A stretch of 5,251 bases of DNA from positions 1-5,251 of the forward strand of contig DPGF01000034.1 of the NCBI GenBank assembly GCA_003522105.1. The letters are read 5' to 3'. Shown here piece by piece: positions 1 through 4,294 of this stretch. The notes under the pieces are model-generated. The model saw only the letters and a program-made list of their open reading frames with translations. It did no database searches and was not told where the DNA came from. Within the stretch, counting starts at the first letter, position 1, and each line of letters starts with the position of its first letter. A program made the translations under genes and the position numbers. The stretch is from Oscillibacter sp. (GTDB lineage Bacteria; Bacillota; Clostridia; Oscillospirales; Oscillospiraceae).

Positions 1-30
1 AATTTTTCACAAATCAGTTCCGTAGCTCTC

Positions 31-59
31 ATTATACCTTGTGCATTCTATTTTCGCAA
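31..59 (-). promoter_or_regulatory. SigA-type promoter reading leftward out of the window
   Basis: On the minus strand a -35 box TTGCGA (59-54) is followed by a 17-nt spacer and a perfect -10 box TATAAT (36-31). Transcription would start near position 24 and run off the left edge. The promoter lies beyond the hbd terminator, so the next leftward gene probably has its own transcription unit on the same strand as hbd. Its layout is nearly the same as that of the crt promoter (TTGCAA-17-TATAAT). The target gene is not visible. The call rests on consensus match and correct spacing only. Confidence 0.6.
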
Positions 60-184
60 GGGAAACTATCATTCCTTTTTGGAATTCGTGCTTTTTGCTG
101 AATCCGTCCGCGGCTTTTTGTCGTTTTCGTTTCTTTTATGACAGTTTTCCTTCATTTTCAGGAATTGCTTGCATTCCAAAGTGG

Positions 185-222
185 AAAAAGGAAGGCAACT
201 CCTTTGAGCTGCCTTCCTTTTT
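185..222 (-). terminator. Intrinsic terminator of the crt-hbd unit
   Basis: A hairpin lies 20 nt past the hbd stop. GGAAGGCA (190-197) pairs with TGCCTTCC (210-217), then after one A/C mismatch CTC (199-201) pairs with GAG (206-208) around a CTTT loop. A-runs and T-runs flank it (185-189 and 218-223), so on the minus strand the stem is followed by TTTTT. The flanks would also allow it to stop plus-strand transcription, but I see no plus-strand gene to its left. Confidence 0.85.
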
Positions 223-242
223 TGACCTTTTCAGGAGGGTAA

Positions 243-1082
243 TTACTTCTTGCTGTAATCATAGAAGCCCTTGCCGGACTTCTTGCCGAGCTGGCCGCCG
301 CGAACCATCTTCTTGAGCAGCAGAGCGGGACGATACTTCGGATCGCCGGTCTCGCTGTAGAGAACGTTCATGATGGCGAGGCAGACGTCCAGACCGATGA
401 AGTCGCCCAGAGCGAGGGGACCCATCGGGTGGTTGGCGCCGAGCATCATGGCCTTGTCGATGTCCTCAACGGAGGCAACGCCGGTCTCGACCAGGCCGAT
501 GGCCTCGTTGATCATGGGGATCAGGATCTTGTTGACGACGAAGCCCGGAGCCTCGGCGACCTCAACGGGCTCCTTGCCGATCTCCTTGGAGAGGTTGTAG
601 ATGAAATCGAAGGTCTCCTGCGTGGTGTTGGCGCCGCGGATAACCTCAACGAGCTTCATGCTGGGCACGGGGTTGAAAAAGTGCATGCCGATGACGGCGT
701 GCTTGAGGCCGAGACCCATCTCGGTGACGGAGAGAGAAGAGGTGTTGGTGGCGAAGACGGTGGTGTCCTTGCACATCTCATCGAGCTCGCAGAGCAGCTC
801 GCGCTTGGTGCCCATCTCTTCCTTGACGCACTCGATGATGAGGTCAGCGTCAGCGGCGGCGGACTTCTCCTCGACGAGGATGTTGTTGAGGATCGCGTCC
901 TTGGCCTCTTCGGTCATCTTGCCCTTCTCGACGCGCTTCTGCAGGGAAGCGGCGAGCTTGTCCTTGTGGCGCTGAGCGGAAGCGACGCTGGAAGCGTACA
1001 TCAGAGCGGTGTGGCCCTTGGCCGCGAAGACCTGAGCGATGCCGCTGCCCATGGTACCGGCGCCGAAAACTGCAACTTTCAT
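243..1082 (-). CDS. hbd: 3-hydroxybutyryl-CoA dehydrogenase
   Basis: This 279-residue protein has the usual length of a single-function bacterial 3-hydroxyacyl-CoA dehydrogenase and interconverts acetoacetyl-CoA and 3-hydroxybutyryl-CoA in the cytoplasm. An N-terminal Rossmann fold begins with GAGTMGSGIAQ (7-17). ATNTSSLS (111-118) and GMHFFNPVP (132-140) are family signatures, with His134 and Glu146 as the expected catalytic pair and Asn184 in GFVVNK. The C-terminal helical domain has GANHPMGPLALGD (215-227) and ends in GKGFYDY. The ATG has a strong TAGGAGGA site 8 nt upstream (1091-1098). It lies 54 nt after crt with no terminator between, so co-transcription is likely. Oddity: the acidic residue normally at the end of the second beta strand, which holds the NADH ribose, is missing; the stretch reads MYASS (28-32). 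The family assignment is firm; substrate chain length and cofactor preference are inferred. Confidence 0.95.
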   Translation of the reverse strand: MKVAVFGAGTMGSGIAQVFAAKGHTALMYASSVASAQRHKDKLAASLQKRVEKGKMTEEAKDAILNNILVEEKSAAADADLIIECVKEEMGTKRELLCELDEMCKDTTVFATNTSSLSVTEMGLGLKHAVIGMHFFNPVPSMKLVEVIRGANTTQETFDFIYNLSKEIGKEPVEVAEAPGFVVNKILIPMINEAIGLVETGVASVEDIDKAMMLGANHPMGPLALGDFIGLDVCLAIMNVLYSETGDPKYRPALLLKKMVRGGQLGKKSGKGFYDYSKK

Positions 1083-1136
1083 TGTGTGTATCCTCCTACA
1101 TTATAAATAAATAGTTGAATAGAGATTTCTATGGAA

Positions 1137-1913
1137 TCACTTGTTGGTAAAGGGCTCGTGCTTGCGCTTTTCAAGGAAGGCGCCCATGCCCTCCTGCTGA
1201 TCCTGCGATTCAAAGCAGGAGCCGAACGCCTTCTCCTCGACGACGACAGCCTCGTCCATCGCAAGGTCAAGGCCCTCGTTGATGGCCTTCTTGGATGCGC
1301 GCACCGCGATGGGCGCGTTGGCCGCGATCTGAGAAGCGAGCTTCTCCGCCGCGCTGTACAGCTCCTCGAGCGGATAGACGGCGTTGACAAGGCCGATGCG
1401 CAGCGCTTCCTCCGCCTTGATGTTGCGGGCGGTGTAGACCATCTGCTTGGCCATGCCGGGGCCGATCAGGCGCGCAAGGCGCTGCGTGCCGCCAAAGCCC
1501 GGCGTGATGCCGAGACCCGTTTCGGGCTGGCCGAAAACGGCGGTATCGGAACAGATGCGGAAATCGCAGCTCATCGAAAGCTCGCAGCCGCCGCCGAGGG
1601 CGTAGCCGCCGACCGCCGCAATCGTCGGAATGGGGAACGTTTCCAGCTTGCGCATCACATCGTTGCCCTGCTTGCCGAAGGCCTCGGCCTCCGCCTTGCT
1701 CAGATCCTTCATCTGCGCAATATCCGCGCCGGCGACAAAGGACTTCTCGCCCGCGCCGCGGACGATCAGGCAGCGGATCTCGTTCAAATCCACCGCGTCG
1801 AGCGCGGCGTCGAGATCAGCGAGCACCTGCGAGTTGAGTGCGTTGAGCGCCTTTTCGCGGTCAATGACGAGGTAGGCGATATTGCCTTTGGGTTCATATT
1901 TGACAAAAGACAT
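1137..1913 (-). CDS. crt: Crotonase / short-chain enoyl-CoA hydratase
   Basis: This 258-residue protein of the enoyl-CoA hydratase family has normal full length. It reversibly hydrates crotonyl-CoA to 3-hydroxybutyryl-CoA, the step next to Hbd. Seen in sequence: the oxyanion-hole segment FVAGADI (59-65), the signature GGYALGGGCELSMSCDFR (102-119) with catalytic Glu111, and GQPETGLGITPGFGGTQRL (128-146) with the second catalytic Glu131. Both glutamates are present, which favours a true hydratase over an isomerase or other crotonase-fold enzyme. The ATG follows AGGAGGAG (1921-1928) at 7-nt spacing, with a consensus promoter just upstream, so crt is the first gene of the unit and hbd the second. 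Divergent trmB lies on its other side. The symbol crt reflects the pairing with hbd; a broader short-chain hydratase role is possible. Confidence 0.93.
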   Translation of the reverse strand: MSFVKYEPKGNIAYLVIDREKALNALNSQVLADLDAALDAVDLNEIRCLIVRGAGEKSFVAGADIAQMKDLSKAEAEAFGKQGNDVMRKLETFPIPTIAAVGGYALGGGCELSMSCDFRICSDTAVFGQPETGLGITPGFGGTQRLARLIGPGMAKQMVYTARNIKAEEALRIGLVNAVYPLEELYSAAEKLASQIAANAPIAVRASKKAINEGLDLAMDEAVVVEEKAFGSCFESQDQQEGMGAFLEKRKHEPFTNK

Positions 1914-1949
1914 CGTAAGTCTCCTCCTGTCCTTTTTCAGCTATTTTTT

Positions 1950-1978
1950 ATTATATTGTCGGCGCAGGCAATTTGCAA
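1950..1978 (-). promoter_or_regulatory. SigA-type promoter of crt-hbd
   Basis: On the minus strand TTGCAA (1978-1973) and a perfect TATAAT (1955-1950) are 17 nt apart. The predicted start near 1943 gives a leader of about 30 nt before the crt ATG, containing the AGGAGGAG ribosome binding site. Both boxes are close to consensus, which suggests strong expression. There is too little leader for a riboswitch. Confidence 0.75.
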
Positions 1979-2028
1979 GAGAAAAATCACTTTTTTCAAA
2001 AAAGATTCACAATTCTTCGATTTGATTG

Positions 2029-2049
2029 CAGGAAATGATGCATTTCCTG
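2029..2049. repeat. Perfect 9-bp inverted repeat with 3-bp centre, possible operator
   Basis: CAGGAAATG (2029-2037) and its exact reverse complement CATTTCCTG (2041-2049) flank ATG. The centre at 2039 is midway between the -10 boxes of the divergent crt and trmB promoters. It could be a binding site for a dimeric regulator or a fortuitous hairpin. It has no T-run directly after either arm, so it is a poor terminator candidate (the nearest plus-strand run is TTTTT at 2054-2058). I do not recognise the motif as the site of a known regulator. Confidence 0.45.
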
Positions 2050-2099
2050 TCTGCTTTTTCAAAATGCAGCAGAACTTGTATAAAAATCAGGGGAATGAC

Positions 2100-2128
2100 T
2101 TGTCTCTTGCGCCATTTTCCGCTATGAT
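2100..2128 (+). promoter_or_regulatory. SigA-type promoter of trmB
   Basis: TTGTCT (2100-2105), a 17-nt spacer and TATGAT (2123-2128) lie upstream of trmB. The expected start near 2135 leaves a short leader of about 28 nt. The -35 and -10 boxes each deviate from consensus, which fits a modestly expressed housekeeping gene. A weaker alternative, TATAAA inside the stretch around 2080, has only a poor -35 box. Confidence 0.55.
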
Positions 2129-2162
2129 AGAGGGCAAATCATCAGAAAATGAGGATCATGCT

Positions 2163-2855
2163 ATGCGAATGCGCAAAAAGAAAAACCTGCTTCCCCGCAT
2201 GGAACGGTGCGAGGCATATCAGATCAAGGATCCCTACGCGCGCAAGGGTCACTGGCGCGAGCTGATGCCCGAGGCGAAGGAGATCCGCGTGGAGCTCGGC
2301 TGCGGCAAGGGACGCTTTACCGTCGAGACTGCCGCCGCGGAGCCCGACGTGCTGCTCATCGCGGTCGAAAAGGTGCCCGACGCGATGGTCGTCGCGATGG
2401 AGCGCGCGGCAAGCGCGGGACTGCGCAACGTCTTTTTCATCGACATCGACGCAAACCAGCTGCCTGAAATTTTCGATCAGGGCGAGGTCGACCGCATCTA
2501 TGTCAACTTCTGCGACCCGTGGCCGCCCAAGCGGCAGGCCAAGCGCCGGTTGACGCACGGCAACTTCTTAAAGCTCTACCGCAAGGTGCTCAAGGAGAAT
2601 GGCCAGATCCACTTCAAGACCGACAACGATCCCCTCTTCCTCTGGTCGATTGAGGAGATCCCGCAGTTTGGCTTTGCCCTCTCCGAGGTCACGCGCGACC
2701 TGCACGCAAACGGACAGCGCGGCGTGATGACCGACTACGAGGCGAAGTTCTATGCCGAGGGCAAGAACATCAACCGCTGCGTCGCCACGATGCAGCCGTG
2801 GGAAGAGCCAGCGGAAGAAGAAAAGGCCGAAGATACGGAAGAAACGGCGGAATAA
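2163..2855 (+). CDS. trmB: tRNA (guanine-N7-)-methyltransferase
   Basis: This 230-residue class I SAM-dependent methyltransferase forms 7-methylguanosine at position 46 of the tRNA variable loop. The SAM-binding motif VELGCGKGRF is at 43-52. The TrmB hallmark NFCDPWPPKRQAKRRLTH (115-132) contains the catalytic Asp118. HFKTDNDPLF (150-159) and VMTDYEAKFYAEGKNINR (188-205) match the conserved C-terminal substrate region. In the hallmark, Pro122 sits where DPWPKKRH is usual, a mild change. The protein ends in an acidic tail (residues 214-230, mostly Glu) that is probably disordered. I chose the ATG at 2163 because GAGG at 2151-2154 is 8 nt upstream; a second in-frame ATG at 2169 would be too far from it. 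The open frame continues far upstream, but only as antisense of crt and intergenic DNA. The gene appears monocistronic, with its own promoter and terminator. Confidence 0.95.
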   Translation: MRMRKKKNLLPRMERCEAYQIKDPYARKGHWRELMPEAKEIRVELGCGKGRFTVETAAAEPDVLLIAVEKVPDAMVVAMERAASAGLRNVFFIDIDANQLPEIFDQGEVDRIYVNFCDPWPPKRQAKRRLTHGNFLKLYRKVLKENGQIHFKTDNDPLFLWSIEEIPQFGFALSEVTRDLHANGQRGVMTDYEAKFYAEGKNINRCVATMQPWEEPAEEEKAEDTEETAE

Positions 2856-2858
2856 GAG

Positions 2859-2886
2859 AAAAGGAAGGCTTTCAGCCTTCCTTTTT
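2859..2886. terminator. Bidirectional terminator between convergent trmB and the VanW gene
   Basis: AAAAGGAAGGCT (2859-2870) and its exact reverse complement (2874-2885) form a 12-bp perfect stem with a TTC loop. The plus strand ends in a T-run (2882-2886) for trmB. The minus strand ends in TTTTCTCTTATT for the VanW gene. The hairpin starts 4 nt after the trmB stop, and its right half contains the last four codons and the TGA stop of the VanW gene. Confidence 0.85.
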
Positions 2887-3693
2887 GCTTTCTTCAAGAT
2901 ACGGCGAGTACATCATCACCGCGTCGTTCACGGCGACGGGCGTTTCCGCAAGCAGCTTGCCCTGCAAGTCAAAGGTCTGGCGGTAAAGCTCGTTGTGGCG
3001 GACATAGCCGCCCCAGTATTGTGCGCGCATTTCGTGGTTGCGCTCGACGACCGCGTAACGCGCAGTCGGCTTTGCGCTCACGCGCCACTCGCCCTCGAGG
3101 TCCGTTTCGCCGACGCGGACACGCAGCTGATAGGTCTCCTGCGTGTCGTTGCGGATCATCAGGTCGAGATAGGGATAAAAGCAGGTCGCGCCGCTGCCGA
3201 AGGGCTGCGTGCGGTTCGCGTCGGGAAAGACGTCGTAGCCGTGGCGGTGACGCTCGACGACCGTGAGCGGCGTGTGCAGCGTCATCCAGTAGATGAGGTT
3301 TGAGAGCTGGCAGAGCCCGCCGCCCGTCGCGGCCAGATATCCGCCGTTGCGCAGGATCATACCGGGCAGATATCCCTTCCCCGCCGTCGGCTTTCCGATG
3401 AGATACCAGTAGCTCATCGTTTCACCGGGGTGCAGCAAAAGCCCGTCGAGCCGCGCACAGGCGAGGCGGAGATTCGTCACCTTGTTGCGCTGGAGCTGCA
3501 TGTCGACGTCCTTGAGCTTCCGCATGAGCGGCGTATGGTGGGAAAACGCCTGATACGAAAGGTCTTCTCCGCTGCGCTCGCGCGCAAAGTGCTTCCGCAT
3601 CGAAAGCCAGGCGAGCCTGCGCTGCGCGCTGAAATACGCGCCGCCGAGCTTCAGGCGCAGATCGGAGCGTTTTTTCGGTTCGCGGACGGTCAT
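2872..3693 (-). CDS. VanW family protein
   Basis: The protein has 273 residues, about the length of VanW from the VanB-type vancomycin resistance cluster, and matches that family along its length. Key stretches are HPGETMSYWYLIGKPTAGKGY (88-108), the core GGGLCQLSNLIYWMTLHTPLT (124-144) and the block 145-170 with HGYDVFPDANR and PFGSGAT. The biochemical role of VanW is not known. No signal peptide or membrane segment is evident, and the extra G5 or YoaR-type domains of longer VanW proteins are absent. No vanH, ligase, vanX, vanY or vanRS is present, so this is not evidence of glycopeptide resistance. The frame is open to 3798, but the ATG at 3693 has AGAGGAGG (3701-3708) 7 nt upstream, and the longer version would overlap the GNAT gene. 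It sits 65 nt downstream of that gene with no terminator between. Its final codons lie inside the shared terminator. Confidence 0.9.
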   Translation of the reverse strand: MTVREPKKRSDLRLKLGGAYFSAQRRLAWLSMRKHFARERSGEDLSYQAFSHHTPLMRKLKDVDMQLQRNKVTNLRLACARLDGLLLHPGETMSYWYLIGKPTAGKGYLPGMILRNGGYLAATGGGLCQLSNLIYWMTLHTPLTVVERHRHGYDVFPDANRTQPFGSGATCFYPYLDLMIRNDTQETYQLRVRVGETDLEGEWRVSAKPTARYAVVERNHEMRAQYWGGYVRHNELYRQTFDLQGKLLAETPVAVNDAVMMYSPYLEESKKEG

Positions 3694-3718
3694 ATGCTTC
3701 CCTCCTCTGTTTTCTGCT

Positions 3719-3747
3719 TTTATAGACGCAAAACAGCGGGAAATGTT
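3719..3747 (-). promoter_or_regulatory. Weak candidate promoter for the VanW gene
   Basis: On the minus strand TATAAA (3724-3719) lies 10 nt upstream of the AGAGGAGG ribosome binding site. At 17-nt spacing the -35 position (3747-3742) reads AACATT, a poor match. The short gap from the GNAT stop makes co-transcription with that gene equally possible. A small repeat, GGAA and TTCC around three bases (3739-3749), overlaps the would-be -35 box. Confidence 0.25.
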
Positions 3748-3758
3748 CCAGATTTTTC

Positions 3759-4220
3759 TTATTTCAGGCTCATCACATAGATCTGGCACGGGTTCCACTC
3801 GTCCCAGAGCGTCGGGAACACCTCAAACTCACAAAAGCCGAGGGCAAGGTAGAATCGGTTCGTCGCGTCATATTCGGGGTACTTCCCCATCTGCACGGTC
3901 TTGACCTGCAAGAAAGAGTAGCCGAGTTCCTTCGCCCGCCGCTTCGCCGCGGCAAAGAGTGCTTTGCCGACACCGCAGCGGTGATATTCTTTCAGCACGC
4001 CCATGACGTAGAGTTCCACCGTGTCCTTCCCTGTTTCGGCGAGGCAGAGAAACCCGACGGCGCTTTCGCCGTCGAACGCGGCGAAAAACGGCTGCGCCGC
4101 GCTTTTTTCGATGTATTCCTCCCGCGCCTCGGGAATGCCGAACCAGTCGGGCAGCGATTCTAAAATGAAACGCGCGATGCGTCGCTTTTCATCAGGAGTC
4201 GTAATTTCTCTGATCTCCAT
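3759..4220 (-). CDS. GNAT family N-acetyltransferase
   Basis: This single-domain GCN5-related acetyltransferase has 153 residues, normal for the family, and would move an acetyl group from acetyl-CoA to an amine. The acetyl-CoA binding motif A is VELYVMGVLKEYHRCGVGKAL (68-88), with HRCGVG in the pyrophosphate-binding loop (His where Gln/Arg is common). NRFYLALGF (121-129) is the usual motif B end, followed by FEVFPTLWDEWNPCQIYVM (132-150), a tail seen in a group of Firmicute GNAT proteins. The substrate cannot be told from the sequence. I prefer the ATG at 4220 (MEIREI) because GGAGAG lies just upstream; the ATG at 4232 would add four residues but has no good ribosome binding site. It starts about 30 nt after the permease terminator, and the VanW gene follows in the same direction. 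Confidence 0.88.
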   Translation of the reverse strand: MEIREITTPDEKRRIARFILESLPDWFGIPEAREEYIEKSAAQPFFAAFDGESAVGFLCLAETGKDTVELYVMGVLKEYHRCGVGKALFAAAKRRAKELGYSFLQVKTVQMGKYPEYDATNRFYLALGFCEFEVFPTLWDEWNPCQIYVMSLK

Positions 4221-4250
4221 AGTTCTCTCCATCTCAAATATTCAGTCCGC

Positions 4251-4285
4251 AAAAAAAGCGGTACGGCGCTGCCATACCGCTTTTT
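4251..4285 (-). terminator. Intrinsic terminator of the ABC permease operon
   Basis: Read on the minus strand, GCGGTATGGC (4280-4271) pairs with GCCGTACCGC (4267-4258) around an AGC loop, with a single T-G wobble. A/T flanks extend the stem (4281-4285 with 4253-4257), and a run of seven T (4257-4251) follows. It begins about 10 nt after the permease stop. The plus strand also ends in TTTTT, but no plus-strand gene needs it. Confidence 0.88.
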
Positions 4286-4294
4286 GATTTGCAT

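Noticed and set aside
41..316. A 91-codon plus-strand open frame over the left intergenic region
   Set aside because: It runs through the hbd terminator and into the hbd 3' end, has no ribosome binding site or plausible promoter, and its translation (Phe, Ser, Cys and Arg rich) resembles no family.
1100..1105. Minus-strand TATAAT between crt and hbd, as an internal hbd promoter
   Set aside because: The -35 position at 17-nt spacing reads AAATCT, and the expected start would fall within or after the hbd ribosome binding site.
429..1106. A 225-codon plus-strand open frame opposite hbd
   Set aside because: It is an antisense shadow: low-complexity Leu/Gly/Asp/Val-rich translation, no ribosome binding site, fully covered by a well-supported gene.
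1131..2855. A 574-codon plus-strand open frame that runs through antisense crt and the intergenic region into trmB
   Set aside because: Only the part from 2163 matches a protein family. The upstream part mirrors the third-position bias of crt on the other strand, has no family motif, and the trmB promoter and ribosome binding site lie inside it.
2872..3693. Vancomycin resistance cluster suggested by the VanW match
   Set aside because: No D-Ala-D-Lac ligase, dehydrogenase, dipeptidase or two-component genes are adjacent; VanW homologues are widespread in Clostridia outside resistance clusters.
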